Assembly (NCBI GenBank): GCA_029210585.1
Contig: JARGFP010000004.1
Span: 124,438 to 188,437, forward strand
From: Bacteroidales bacterium
GTDB taxonomy: Bacteria > Bacteroidota > Bacteroidia > Bacteroidales > GCA-2748055
DNA: 64,000 bases
Direction of reading: 5' to 3'
Shown piece by piece: positions 7,758-16,763 of the stretch. The notes below the pieces were generated by a model. The model was not told the origin of the DNA and searched no databases. It saw only the letters and a program-made list of their open reading frames with translations. Position numbers and translations under genes: made by a program. How positions within the stretch are numbered: the stretch's first letter is position 1; each line of letters begins with the position of its first letter.

Positions 7758-9502
7758 TTCCTGACATCCAGGAACAACTCATCAAGCTGCGCTTCTGAAA
7801 TCGTACTGGGTGTATCGATCATCACATCGCGGCCGGCGTTGTTCTTTGGAAATGCAATGGTATCCCTTATTGAATCGAGTCCCGCGAACAGCGCCACCCA
7901 GCGGTCGAAACCGAAGGCTATACCGCCATGTGGCGGTGCTCCGTAGCGGAAGGCTCCCATGAGGAACCCGAACTGCTTTGCGGCTTCTTCCCTGGTAAAC
8001 CCGAGATTATCGAACATCTGCTGCTGCAGGTCCTCGTTGTGGATCCTGATGGAACCACCGCCGATCTCCACGCCGTTGATCACCAGGTCGTATGCCATGG
8101 CACGCACTTTTCCGGGGTCGGTTTTGAACAACTCCAGGTCCTCTTCATAGGGACGTGTAAACGGGTGGTGCATGGCATGGTATCTTTTGGTTTCCTCATC
8201 CCATTCCAACAAGGGGAAGTCCACCACCCACAATGGTCTGAACACATCCGGATCCATGAGCTCCAGCCTTCTCCCCATCTCCAGCCGCAGCTCGCTCAGG
8301 GCGCGGCGGGTTGATTCGGTCTCCCCTGCCAGGATCAGCATCAGGTCACCGGGGCGGGCACCCATGGCGTCGGCCCATTTTTGCAGATCGTCAGGACTGA
8401 AGAACTTGTCCACCGAAGATTTGAACGATCCGGCTTCGTTATATTTTACATAGACCAGTCCCTTTGCACCAATCTGTGGTTTCTTCACGAAATCGGTCAG
8501 CTCATCCAGCTGTTTCCTGGAGTATTCCGCGCATCCTTCAGCACAAATTCCCCGCACATATTCAGCTGAATCGAACACGTTGAAATTCTTTCCGGCAGTC
8601 AGTTCCTTGATATCAACAATCTCCATTTCAAACCGTGTATCCGGTTTGTCATTACCAAACCGTCTCAGCGCCTCCTCGTAGGAGAGCTTCGGGTATTTTT
8701 CGGTGATCTCAACCCCTTTGATCGATTTAAAGAGGTGGTTGGAGAGGCCCTCGAAAGCATCCAGCACATCGTCCCTGCCCACGAACGACATTTCGCAATC
8801 GATCTGCGTGAACTCCGGCTGCCGGTCGGCCCGCAGGTCCTCGTCCCTGAAACACTTTACGATCTGGAAATACCGGTCCAGACCCGCCACCATCAGCAGC
8901 TGCTTAAAGGTCTGAGGTGACTGGGGCAATGCATAGAACTGTCCGGGATTCATTCTTGAAGGCACCACGAAATCTCGCGCACCCTCAGGTGTGGATTTGA
9001 TCAGCACCGGGGTCTCCACCTCCAGAAAATTTTCACCGCTCAGGTAATTTCGGATCTGGATGGCCATCTGGTGACGCAGTTCCAGGTTCTTACGCACAGC
9101 CTCGCGCCTGAGGTCGAGGTACCGGTATTTCATCCGCAGCTCATCGCCGCCATCGGTATGCGACTCAATTGTAAAAGGCGGGGTGAGCGAAGAATTCAGC
9201 ACCTGGAACGATTTGGTAATGATCTCGATCTCGCCCGTGGGAATATTTTTGTTCTTGTTGCTGCGTTCTGCGACAACGCCTTCGACCTGGATCACGAACT
9301 CGCGGCCCAGTTTACGTGCCGACTTGCACAGGTCGGGATCTGTTTCCATGTTAAATACCAGCTGGGTGATTCCGTAGCGGTCGCGCAGGTCGACAAACGT
9401 CATGCCTCCCAGGTCGCGTGACCGCTGGACCCATCCGCTGAGTTTAACATTTGCACCAATATGCTTGATATTCAATTCTCCACAAGTGTGTGTTCTGTAC
9501 AT
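7748..9502 (-). CDS. aspS: Aspartate--tRNA ligase
   Basis: 584 residues, normal for a bacterial-type class II AspRS. It charges tRNA-Asp with aspartate. An OB-fold anticodon domain occupies about residues 1-110 ([24 protein letters not shown]). The catalytic core follows, with the flipping loop region [20 protein letters not shown] and motif 2 ([16 protein letters not shown]). A bacterial GAD insert and motif 3 ([13 protein letters not shown]) come next. The start at 9502 is the ATG of [10 protein letters not shown]. The stop codon region is duplicated in tandem immediately downstream. Confidence 0.97.
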   Translation of the reverse strand: MYRTHTCGELNIKHIGANVKLSGWVQRSRDLGGMTFVDLRDRYGITQLVFNMETDPDLCKSARKLGREFVIQVEGVVAERSNKNKNIPTGEIEIITKSFQVLNSSLTPPFTIESHTDGGDELRMKYRYLDLRREAVRKNLELRHQMAIQIRNYLSGENFLEVETPVLIKSTPEGARDFVVPSRMNPGQFYALPQSPQTFKQLLMVAGLDRYFQIVKCFRDEDLRADRQPEFTQIDCEMSFVGRDDVLDAFEGLSNHLFKSIKGVEITEKYPKLSYEEALRRFGNDKPDTRFEMEIVDIKELTAGKNFNVFDSAEYVRGICAEGCAEYSRKQLDELTDFVKKPQIGAKGLVYVKYNEAGSFKSSVDKFFSPDDLQKWADAMGARPGDLMLILAGETESTRRALSELRLEMGRRLELMDPDVFRPLWVVDFPLLEWDEETKRYHAMHHPFTRPYEEDLELFKTDPGKVRAMAYDLVINGVEIGGGSIRIHNEDLQQQMFDNLGFTREEAAKQFGFLMGAFRYGAPPHGGIAFGFDRWVALFAGLDSIRDTIAFPKNNAGRDVMIDTPSTISEAQLDELFLDVRKIE

Positions 9503-9700
9503 TTTATAAGGATTTTATTCAGCCAATTCAGTTTTACTTCGAATATATTCATCATCTGACTCTGCCTGATCACCCTGTTCAGCACCCGCTTCTCCTGCAA
9601 TGAATATTGTTAACGGTACACTGATTTCCGAACAGATGAACCTATGAATTATTCAGGTTAATGATTACTTTGCGAAAATATAAAGAATTATTGAGGTACT

Positions 9701-10150
9701 ATGGCATATCCACTCTTCTCTGACGAATATTTTATGAATGAGGCACTCAAGGAGGCACAAAATGCTTTTGAGCAGGATGAGGTCCCGGTGGGTGCCGTTG
9801 TGGTCTCCAACAACCGGGTCATCGCCCGCGGGCACAACATGACCGAACAACTGGGGGATGTGACTGCCCATGCAGAGATGATCGCACTTACCAGCGCTGC
9901 CAATTTCCTGGGTGCGAAGTACCTGAACGATTGTGCACTGTTTGTCACCCTGGAACCCTGCCTGATGTGCGCTTCCGCTTATAAATGGGCACAACTGGGA
10001 CGGCTGGTATTCGGCGCTTCCGATGACAAGGCGGGGTACCACATCGTTGAAGCCCCGGTGCTGCATCCCAAAACGGAGATCAAATTCGGGGTACTGGAAA
10101 AGGAGTGTGGCGACCTGCTGAAAGCGTTTTTCCGGGGTAAGAGGATGTAA
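9701..10150 (+). CDS. tadA: tRNA-specific adenosine deaminase-type nucleoside deaminase
   Basis: 149 residues of the cytidine/adenosine deaminase fold. Zinc and catalytic residues are H57-A-E59 and the PCLMC motif with C87 and C90. The N-terminal ALKEAQNAFEQDEVPVGAVVV is typical of TadA, which converts A34 to inosine in tRNA-Arg(ACG). Guanine and other nucleoside deaminases share this fold, so TadA is the best but not the only reading. The gene stands alone on the plus strand between aspS and aroA, both on minus. Confidence 0.8.
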   Translation: MAYPLFSDEYFMNEALKEAQNAFEQDEVPVGAVVVSNNRVIARGHNMTEQLGDVTAHAEMIALTSAANFLGAKYLNDCALFVTLEPCLMCASAYKWAQLGRLVFGASDDKAGYHIVEAPVLHPKTEIKFGVLEKECGDLLKAFFRGKRM

Positions 10151-10277
10151 TGATTATCGCACAGTTCGCCTGATGCTCCCGGGTTGTTATGGTTAGGAAA
10201 TGTTTCAATGTATCCTTCGGGCCACCTGCTTTATCTGGAATCCTGTTTCACTGGCCTGCATGTAAAAGTTCCTTGCT

Positions 10278-11513
10278 TCAGAATTCCTCGTCGATACGGA
10301 ATCCTGCCTTCTTAAGGTGTTCCCAGAATTGAGGATAGGACTTGGTAACCACCAGCGGATCCCTGATGCGGATATGCCCCAGCACAAGTGCGGCGGGTGC
10401 AAAGGCCATGGCCATCCGGTGGTCGTGATAGGTTTCAATGACCGGGTCGGAATCAGGTTCACAGTACTGCCTGTTCCAGGCAAGGAACGAACCTTTTTTG
10501 TCGGTTTTCAGCACGTACCCCAGTTTTATAAGTTCATTCTGCAGCGCCAGGATCCGGTCGGTCTCCTTGATCCGGAGGGTTTGCGTCCCGGTAAACCTGA
10601 AGGGGATGCCTGCCATGCACAGTGCCACTGCCATGGATTGTACGATATCGGGAGAATTGGTAAAGTCGTAGCTGAAAATTCCCGGGTGGATCCTGGCCAG
10701 GCGGGTCAGAACCAGCTGTCCCTGACGGAATTCACTTACCAGTCCCAGTCCGTGAAAAATATTCACCAGTGCGCTGTCGCCCTGCAGACTGTCATTTTTC
10801 AAAAAGGAGAGCCGGAGCCTGGCGTGCTCTTCAAGCAGGGCCATGGCATACCAGTACGAAGCACCGCTCCAGTCGGACTCCACCCTGTAATCGCCCACCG
10901 CATAGGTGCCGGGAAGGACCGTGATCCTGCCTTCATCCCAGCGGAACTGTGCACCGTTCTCCGCCATCAGCTCCAGGGTCATTTTGACATAGGAGGAGGA
11001 AACCAGTTCGCCGCGGATGTGAAGCACCAGTCCTTTTTTCATCGTGGGTGCGTTCATCAGCAGTGCGCTGATGAACTGGCTGCTGATGCTGCCATCAATA
11101 GTGATCTCTCCTCCATCCATCTTACTGCCATGGATCTCCAGCGGTGGGAACCCCTCGTTCCCTGCGTAGGTGATCGCTGCACCCAGGCTCCGGAGCGCTT
11201 CGACCAGCGGTCCGATGGGCCGTTCTTTCATCCTTTCAGAACCTGTCAGTACCACCTTACCGGGCCGGCAGCTGAAATAGGCCGCCAGGAACCGCATGGA
11301 AGTGCCGGCATGTCCCACGTCCTTTTGTTCACTGTCGGACGAAAGTGCTTCCAGCATCACACGTGTATCATCACTGTCGGAAAGATTCTGCGGCAGTTCA
11401 CTGCTCCCGGCAAGTGCGTTAATGATCAGCAGCCTGTTGGAAATACTCTTGGAGGCCGGCAGGCGTACCGCGGTCTTCAGGATGGAGGCTGGACGTGATA
11501 CCTGGTAAATCAT
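10278..11513 (-). CDS. aroA: 3-phosphoshikimate 1-carboxyvinyltransferase (EPSP synthase)
   Basis: 411 residues, slightly short for the family but complete. It joins shikimate-3-phosphate and PEP in the sixth step of the shikimate pathway. Visible motifs are LPASKSISNRLLIINAL near the N-terminus, AGTSMRFLAAYF (phosphate binding), SSQFISALL, VESDWSGASYW, and the C-terminal KETDRI and DHRMAMAFAP. The two-domain inverse alpha/beta barrel pattern is intact. No aromatic-pathway gene is adjacent. Confidence 0.95.
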   Translation of the reverse strand: MIYQVSRPASILKTAVRLPASKSISNRLLIINALAGSSELPQNLSDSDDTRVMLEALSSDSEQKDVGHAGTSMRFLAAYFSCRPGKVVLTGSERMKERPIGPLVEALRSLGAAITYAGNEGFPPLEIHGSKMDGGEITIDGSISSQFISALLMNAPTMKKGLVLHIRGELVSSSYVKMTLELMAENGAQFRWDEGRITVLPGTYAVGDYRVESDWSGASYWYAMALLEEHARLRLSFLKNDSLQGDSALVNIFHGLGLVSEFRQGQLVLTRLARIHPGIFSYDFTNSPDIVQSMAVALCMAGIPFRFTGTQTLRIKETDRILALQNELIKLGYVLKTDKKGSFLAWNRQYCEPDSDPVIETYHDHRMAMAFAPAALVLGHIRIRDPLVVTKSYPQFWEHLKKAGFRIDEEF

Positions 11514-11551
11514 GGGTTAAAAATAATAAAAATGCCACGAATTAACATGCA

Positions 11552-11793
11552 CAATTTCAGGACGGGCATAATGCAGCTAACGGACATGGGGAGCAGCCAC
11601 CAATTTCTACACACTCAGCTTAATGTGGCTTGAGCATCATTCCCTGGATCAGCGCCTGAGGAGCAGCGGTGGCTGGAGCATCATGTTCGTTTGCAAGGCC
11701 TGCGCAGTCGTGAAATGCGGAGTTCACATTGGTAAATGAGCAATTTCAGGACAAGCATAACGCAGCAAACGGACATGAGGAACAGCCACCAAA
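11552..11793. repeat. Dispersed imperfect direct repeats upstream of the proline dehydrogenase gene
   Basis: A block of 53 bp at 11552-11604 recurs at 11741-11793 with roughly seven differences, offset by 189 bp. Between them TGGCTKGAGCATCAT occurs twice. The stretch from 11514 to 11861 holds no convincing gene. Confidence 0.8.
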
Positions 11794-11861
11794 TGTTTTA
11801 AAACCTGTTTAGCATGTGCCGATAAGATATTAAATTGCAGGCGCTAAAAACAACCCCATAC

Positions 11862-13025
11862 ATGTTAGATTTTACAGATACCAGAACGGCCTTCTCCATT
11901 AAATCCGACAGGGATATCAGGAGAGCCTATTTCATGTATAAGCTGATCTCCTATCCCTGGCTGGTGAAGATGGCCAATCCCATGATCAGGTTCGCTTCGG
12001 CCATCAGGTTTCCCATTAACTGGATCGTCAAACCCACCGTATATGCACAGTTTTGCGGCGGGGAAACCATTGATGAATGTGGCCCGGTGATCATAAAACT
12101 CAAAGAGGGCGGTGTTTCCTCAATCCTGGATTATTCCGTGGAGGGATCGGAGGAGGAGAAAGTAATTGAGCAGGCATTGCAGGAGACCCTGCGGGTGATC
12201 GATTATGCCGCTTCCAACGAAAATATTCCGTTTACTGTTTTTAAGCCCACGGCATTTGGTAATAGTAATGCCCTGGAAGTACTCAGCACCTCGCACAGCC
12301 CGGATGCAGAAAGCGTAAAGGAGGGAGACAAATTCAGGCAGCGCATACAGAAGCTTTGCGAAAGGGCCTATGGGTACGGGATCCCGATCATGATCGATGC
12401 CGAGGATTCCTGGTACCAGGAGATCATCGACCAGGTGGTCATGGACATGATGGCCAACTACAACAAGGAGAAGCCCATTGTATTCAACACCTACCAGATG
12501 TACCGTCACGACCGGCTGGAACGACTGAAGCAGGACCATGCACGTGCTAAAAAAGAGCAGTTTTTTATGGGTGCCAAATTTGTGCGCGGAGCCTACATGG
12601 AGAAAGAACGGGAAAGGGCTGAAGAGATGGGCTACGAGGACCCCATTCAGCCCGACAAACCGGCCACTGACAGGGATTACAACCTGGCGCTGAAGTACAC
12701 GCTGGAAAACATAGATGATTTCGCGGTATTCAACGGCACACACAACGAGGAGAGCAGCCGCTACATGGCAGAGCTGATGGATGAGTTAAAGATAGCGAGG
12801 AACGATAACAGGTGCTGGTTCTCACAGCTGTACGGCATGAGTGACCACATCAGTTTCAACCTGGCAAATGAAGGATTCAATGTTGCAAAATACGTGCCCT
12901 ACGGTCCGGTGAAATTTGTACTACCCTACCTGATGCGGCGGGCCGAGGAGAACACGTCGGTGAAGGGGCAGACCAGCAGGGAACTGATGCTGTTGAAGCA
13001 GGAAAAGGACCGCAGGAAGAGGTAA
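11862..13025 (+). CDS. Proline dehydrogenase family protein
   Basis: About 387 residues from the ATG at 11862 (MLDFTDTRTAFSIKSD); a TTG nine codons upstream is less likely. The protein has the beta/alpha barrel pattern of FAD-dependent proline dehydrogenases: EDSWYQEIID, FNTYQMYRHDRLERL, KFVRGAYMEKER with the flavin-contact Arg, and the late motif SDHISFNLANEGFNVAKYVPYGPV followed by the paired Arg PYLMRRAEEN. It oxidises proline to pyrroline-5-carboxylate with electrons passing to quinone. The P5C dehydrogenase is not adjacent. Confidence 0.9.
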   Translation: MLDFTDTRTAFSIKSDRDIRRAYFMYKLISYPWLVKMANPMIRFASAIRFPINWIVKPTVYAQFCGGETIDECGPVIIKLKEGGVSSILDYSVEGSEEEKVIEQALQETLRVIDYAASNENIPFTVFKPTAFGNSNALEVLSTSHSPDAESVKEGDKFRQRIQKLCERAYGYGIPIMIDAEDSWYQEIIDQVVMDMMANYNKEKPIVFNTYQMYRHDRLERLKQDHARAKKEQFFMGAKFVRGAYMEKERERAEEMGYEDPIQPDKPATDRDYNLALKYTLENIDDFAVFNGTHNEESSRYMAELMDELKIARNDNRCWFSQLYGMSDHISFNLANEGFNVAKYVPYGPVKFVLPYLMRRAEENTSVKGQTSRELMLLKQEKDRRKR

Positions 13026-13150
13026 CCGAAAGCGACCAGTGCAAGAGGTAATCGCTGTTGAGCAGACAGCGGAGGAGGTAATCGCAGGCGAGCAGTCAGC
13101 ACAGCAGGGAATCGCATCAGGGAATTATTGACTGAAGATGCAATCACCGG
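13026..13150. repeat. Degenerate short repeats after the proline dehydrogenase gene
   Basis: AGGTAATCGC-type units with GAGCAGNCAGC recur imperfectly several times directly after the stop codon. They look like decayed tandem duplications and have no coding sense. Confidence 0.55.
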
Positions 13151-13167
13151 AAGACGCAGGAATTTCT

Positions 13168-13175
13168 TACCTTTG
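13168..13175 (+). promoter_or_regulatory. TAnnTTTG -7 box next to the 13178 start
   Basis: TACCTTTG ends 2 bp before the ATG at 13178, which predicts a leaderless or nearly leaderless transcript. Confidence 0.45.
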
Positions 13176-13177
13176 TT

Positions 13178-13681
13178 ATGTCAACAACAGGAACGTACAT
13201 GAAGATTGATAACCAGCGGAACATCTACAAAATATGGCTGCGGAAGATGGTGTTTACCATTACTTTCACGGCAGCCATCGTGGCCATTGTATTTCTCAAT
13301 ATCTTCGATCAACCCGGATCTCCCATCACCAAGTACCACCTGGTCATTGCCATTTCACTGGTGTTTATCGTGATCAGCATCATCGGTTACCTGCGCAATC
13401 CCAATTATTTCTATTTCGATGACACCAACGATGTGCTGGTCTTCCGGTATTACCCGGTTGGACTGTTCAACAGCCGCAAGAACTCCATCCAGATCCCCAA
13501 ACAGCAATTCGTGAAGTTCGAAACCGAGAAGTTTTTCCTTGGTATGGAGGAGAAGCTGATCCTGCACCAGCACTACAGGAAGAAAGTGGCAAAATACAAA
13601 CCCATCAGTCTTTCCGCGGTAGACAAAGCGGACCGTGAAAAACTGAAGAATGTCCTCTCCCGTTACAGCAGTCGGCAATAA
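13178..13681 (+). CDS. Small membrane protein of unknown function
   Basis: 167 residues with two transmembrane helices (about 24-42 and 52-70), joined by a short loop. A soluble C-terminal domain of about 90 residues begins after LRNPNYFYFDD. The domain is basic (YRKKVAKYKPISLS) and ends SRYSSRQ. No family was recognised. The last 21 codons have a diverged second copy starting 7 bp beyond the stop. The ATG at 13199 (MKIDNQRN) is an alternative start. Confidence 0.72.
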   Translation: MSTTGTYMKIDNQRNIYKIWLRKMVFTITFTAAIVAIVFLNIFDQPGSPITKYHLVIAISLVFIVISIIGYLRNPNYFYFDDTNDVLVFRYYPVGLFNSRKNSIQIPKQQFVKFETEKFFLGMEEKLILHQHYRKKVAKYKPISLSAVDKADREKLKNVLSRYSSRQ

Positions 13682-13751
13682 TTCCACTGTGGATAAAGCC
13701 GGGCATGAAAAACTGAAGTCTTTCCCGTCCCGCTATAACATTCAGCAATAA
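13619..13751 (+). repeat. Duplicated gene tail (63-bp direct repeat, 70-bp period)
   Basis: The last 21 codons of the preceding gene (13619-13681) are repeated at 13689-13751. The copy, which also ends in TAA, reads VDKAGHEKLK...SRY..QQ against VDKADREKLK...SRY..RQ. Many of the changes keep the amino acid or its class. Confidence 0.88.
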
Positions 13752-13767
13752 ATTTCCCTTTATAACC

Positions 13768-13802
13768 AGCCGATATTTCATTTAACAAGCCGATATTTCA
13801 TT
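13768..13802. repeat. 20-bp period tandem repeat
   Basis: AGCCGATATTTCATT occurs at 13768-13782 and again at 13788-13802. It lies in a 316-bp gap (13682-13997) that otherwise holds the tail duplication and no gene. Confidence 0.85.
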
Positions 13803-13997
13803 CACCTGGTACATTAACAGGTGGATGTCTGTCTTATTTTATCTCCAGCCTTTACATTGTCAGAATAAAGACACATATAAATAACCTGTGTCTGAAGAGA
13901 GAACGCCAGGCGCGGTATACAGCTGTTGATGCATAAGTTACGCTGTGTTCATAACACCAGGTTTTTGCAGGCTAAATAAGTACAATGAAATACGCAT

Positions 13998-15119
13998 ATG
14001 TCAAAAGATCCGCTGGTTTACCAGCTTGCCATGACCATGGTTCCCGGTATCGGGGCGATCACGGCCAGGAAACTGATCGGGTACGTGGGTTCCCCGGAGG
14101 CCGTGTTCAGTGAGAAGCCTGCTGTATTGAAGCAGATTCCCGGGGTTGGGGAACACCTGGCCGCCCAGGTCTCTGCCAGGGATTTTATTGCCGGGGCGGA
14201 GGAAGAGATTGCCAGGATGAAAAAATACACGATTTCCAGTGTATATTACCAGGACGAAGCCTATCCCTGGCGGCTGAAGCATTGCGAAGACGGTCCTCTG
14301 GTGCTCTTCTACAGGGGGAACCCCGATTTCCGGAATACAAAATGTCTGAGCATCGTAGGTACCCGGAATGCATCTCATTACGGCAGGGAAATGACCGAAG
14401 CGATCATTAACGGGCTGGCAGCAAAACATCCCGGACTGGTGATTATCAGCGGCCTGGCGTACGGCATCGACATCCATGCGCATCGTTCTGCCCTGGGGAA
14501 CGGACTTGATACGTATGCCGTCATGGCACATGGTCTGCACACGGTCTACCCATCCGCACATGCTTCCACTGCTTCCCGGATGCTGCGTCAGGGCGCCCTG
14601 CTGTCGGATTTCCCCACCACGATGAAACCGGAGCGCAACAACTTCCTCCGCCGCAACAGGATCATCGCCGGTTTATCGGAAGCCACCCTGGTGATCGAAT
14701 CGGGCAAAAAAGGGGGCGCCCTGATCACCGCTGAACTGGCTGCCTCCTATCACCGGGAGGTCTTTGCCGTTCCCGGCAGGACCACCGACCCCTATTCAGC
14801 CGGTTGCAACCAGCTCATCCAGCTGAATATAGCAGCACTGGTCACCTCGGATACCGAGATCGAGCAATTGCTGGGATGGGAAGCAGCCGGTACACCACCG
14901 CCCCCCGAACCTTCAACCGTCAGCAATTTGTCACCCCAGGAAGAGCAGATCCTGCGGGAGATTATTGCAGTGCCCGGACTGGGACAGGAGATCCTCTCGG
15001 TCCGCACGGGGATTGCCGTGCACCGACTGGTTGGAATCCTGCTGCAGATGGAGCTCAACCAGTGGATTTCCGTAATGCCCGGGAACCATTACAAAGCGCT
15101 GGTCAGTCCCGCAGGCTGA
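13998..15119 (+). CDS. dprA: DNA-processing protein DprA
   Basis: 373 residues. An N-terminal helix-hairpin-helix region (MVPGIGAITARKLIGYVGS) is followed by the Rossmann-like core with SIVGTRNASHYGREM and VIISGLAYGIDIHAHRSAL. Further core motifs are ERNNFLRRNRIIAGLSEATLVIES and KGGALITAELA. A C-terminal winged-helix (DML1-like) region begins after a Pro-rich linker (TPPPPEPS). DprA protects incoming single-stranded DNA and loads RecA during natural transformation. No other competence gene is adjacent. Confidence 0.96.
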   Translation: MSKDPLVYQLAMTMVPGIGAITARKLIGYVGSPEAVFSEKPAVLKQIPGVGEHLAAQVSARDFIAGAEEEIARMKKYTISSVYYQDEAYPWRLKHCEDGPLVLFYRGNPDFRNTKCLSIVGTRNASHYGREMTEAIINGLAAKHPGLVIISGLAYGIDIHAHRSALGNGLDTYAVMAHGLHTVYPSAHASTASRMLRQGALLSDFPTTMKPERNNFLRRNRIIAGLSEATLVIESGKKGGALITAELAASYHREVFAVPGRTTDPYSAGCNQLIQLNIAALVTSDTEIEQLLGWEAAGTPPPPEPSTVSNLSPQEEQILREIIAVPGLGQEILSVRTGIAVHRLVGILLQMELNQWISVMPGNHYKALVSPAG

Positions 15120-15229
15120 ATGACAAATGCGTCCCTGTTTTTTCCCGGAACCGGATCCAAAGCCGGAAAAAATTATGGTTCAGTGCAAAAAAAAAAGGAA
15201 ATCAGGCAGAGAATCACATAGGATAATCA

Positions 15230-15237
15230 TAAATTTG
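15230..15237 (+). promoter_or_regulatory. TAnnTTTG -7 box (gdhA)
   Basis: TAAATTTG, 28 bp before the gdhA ATG at 15266. Good match to the Bacteroidota -7 consensus. Confidence 0.4.
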
Positions 15238-15265
15238 TTTTCCGAAAAACCAAAACAAAAAACCT

Positions 15266-16603
15266 ATGGACCCGAAAGTTGAACATTTCATGGCTGCGAT
15301 CAAGGCAAAAAATCCATCACAGCCAGAATTCCACCAGGCCGTGCACGAAGTGGCCGAATCCCTCATCCCGTTTATTGAAGAGCATCCCAGGTACAAGCAT
15401 TCCAAAATACTTGAACGGATCGCTGAGCCCGAACGGGTGATCATTTTCCGCGTCCCATGGATCAACGACAAGGGCGAAGTGGAGATCAACCGCGGTTTTC
15501 GGATTGAAATGAACTCAGCCATCGGACCCTATAAAGGAGGCCTCCGCTTCCACCCGACCGTCAACCTGGGTATCCTGAAATTCCTGGCATTCGAGCAGGT
15601 ATTCAAGAACAGCCTCACGACCCTGCCCATGGGCGGTGGCAAGGGAGGCTCCGACTTCGATCCGAAGGGTAAATCCGACAACGAGGTCATGCGCTTCTGC
15701 CAGAGTTTCATGACCGAGCTCTGCCGCCATATCGGTCCAAATACGGATATTCCCGCCGGCGATATTGGTGTGGGAGGACGCGAAATTGGTTACCTGTTCG
15801 GTCAGTACAAACGGATCAGGAATGAATTTACCGGGGTACTGACAGGCAAAGGGCTCGAATGGGGAGGCAGCGTGATCCGTCCGGAAGCGACAGGTTACGG
15901 GGCGGTATATTTCGCACAGGAAATGCTGTCCATGAAAGACGACAGCCTGGAAGGCAAGGTGTGCGTTGTATCCGGATCAGGGAACGTGGCACAGTTCACT
16001 ACCCAGAAAGTGAACGAACTGGGAGGCAAGGTGGTGACACTGTCCGATTCGGCCGGGTTCATCTATGATCCCAAAGGCATCGATGCAGAAAAACTCGCAT
16101 GGGTGATGGATCTGAAGAATATCCGCCGGGGAAGGATCAAGGAATATGCCGAGGAATTTGGCTGTGAATACCACGATGGGAAACGTCCGTGGAGCGTTCC
16201 CTGCGATGTGGCCTTCCCTTCCGCCACCGAGAACGAAATCAGGAAGGAAGACGCGGAAACCCTGGTGAAGAACAACTGCAGGGTGATCAGTGAAGGCGCC
16301 AACATGCCCTCCACACCGGAGGCAATCGAAATCTACCAGAAAAACAAACTGCTCTTTGGACCCGGGAAAGCCGCCAATGCAGGTGGCGTTGCTGTTTCCG
16401 GACTGGAGATGACGCAGAATTCCATGCGCCTGCCCTGGAACCGGGACGAGGTGGACAACAGGCTGCACATGATCATGAAGAATATCCATGCCACGTGTGT
16501 CAAATATGGCAGCGAGGGCGAGTACATCGACTACGTGAAAGGGGCCAATATCGGCGGCTTTGTAAAGGTTGCCGATGCCATGCTGGCACAGGGCGTGGTC
16601 TGA
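15266..16603 (+). CDS. gdhA: NADP-specific glutamate dehydrogenase
   Basis: 445 residues, the normal size of the hexameric small GDH. It interconverts 2-oxoglutarate plus ammonium with glutamate. The substrate domain has PMGGGKGGSDFDPKGK with the catalytic Lys and DIPAGDIGVGGREIGYLFGQYK. The nucleotide domain has VSGSGNVAQFTTQ and EGANMPSTPEA, and GPGKAANAGGVAVSGLEMTQ follows. NADP preference is inferred from overall resemblance to the biosynthetic GdhA class. It has its own terminator. Confidence 0.96.
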   Translation: MDPKVEHFMAAIKAKNPSQPEFHQAVHEVAESLIPFIEEHPRYKHSKILERIAEPERVIIFRVPWINDKGEVEINRGFRIEMNSAIGPYKGGLRFHPTVNLGILKFLAFEQVFKNSLTTLPMGGGKGGSDFDPKGKSDNEVMRFCQSFMTELCRHIGPNTDIPAGDIGVGGREIGYLFGQYKRIRNEFTGVLTGKGLEWGGSVIRPEATGYGAVYFAQEMLSMKDDSLEGKVCVVSGSGNVAQFTTQKVNELGGKVVTLSDSAGFIYDPKGIDAEKLAWVMDLKNIRRGRIKEYAEEFGCEYHDGKRPWSVPCDVAFPSATENEIRKEDAETLVKNNCRVISEGANMPSTPEAIEIYQKNKLLFGPGKAANAGGVAVSGLEMTQNSMRLPWNRDEVDNRLHMIMKNIHATCVKYGSEGEYIDYVKGANIGGFVKVADAMLAQGVV

Positions 16604-16625
16604 TCACATCACTCCAGGCACTTCA

Positions 16626-16668
16626 CAGAGGCTGCTTCCATCTCCCGGGGCAGCCTCTGCTGGTTTTT
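16626..16668 (+). terminator. Rho-independent terminator of gdhA
   Basis: CAGAGGCTGC (16626-16635) pairs with GCAGCCTCTG (16650-16659) and is followed by CTGGTTTTT. Strong stem, 23 bp after the gdhA stop. Confidence 0.8.
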
Positions 16669-16747
16669 GCCCGGCTGATGCAGCACCGCGCAACATTCCC
16701 TGCCCGGCGCTGTTATACAGCTACTTTTTTTCGCTCCAAAGATTAAT

Positions 16748-16755
16748 TAAGTTTG
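16748..16755 (+). promoter_or_regulatory. TAnnTTTG -7 box (TatD-like gene)
   Basis: TAAGTTTG, 8 bp before the ATG at 16764, predicting a very short leader. Confidence 0.45.
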
Positions 16756-16763
16756 CATTCTAT

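Noticed and set aside
10317..11498. Long plus-strand open frame (393 codons) over aroA
   Set aside because: It is the antisense shadow of aroA, with low-complexity His/Gln-rich composition and no recognisable motif, while the minus strand shows all EPSP synthase motifs.
11835..11861. TTG start for the proline dehydrogenase gene
   Set aside because: The ATG at 11862 matches the usual N-terminus of the family; the nine extra residues look like leader sequence.
16569..16763. Upstream extension of the TatD-like gene
   Set aside because: The frame crosses the gdhA terminator and the promoter box; the family starts at the ATG at 16764.
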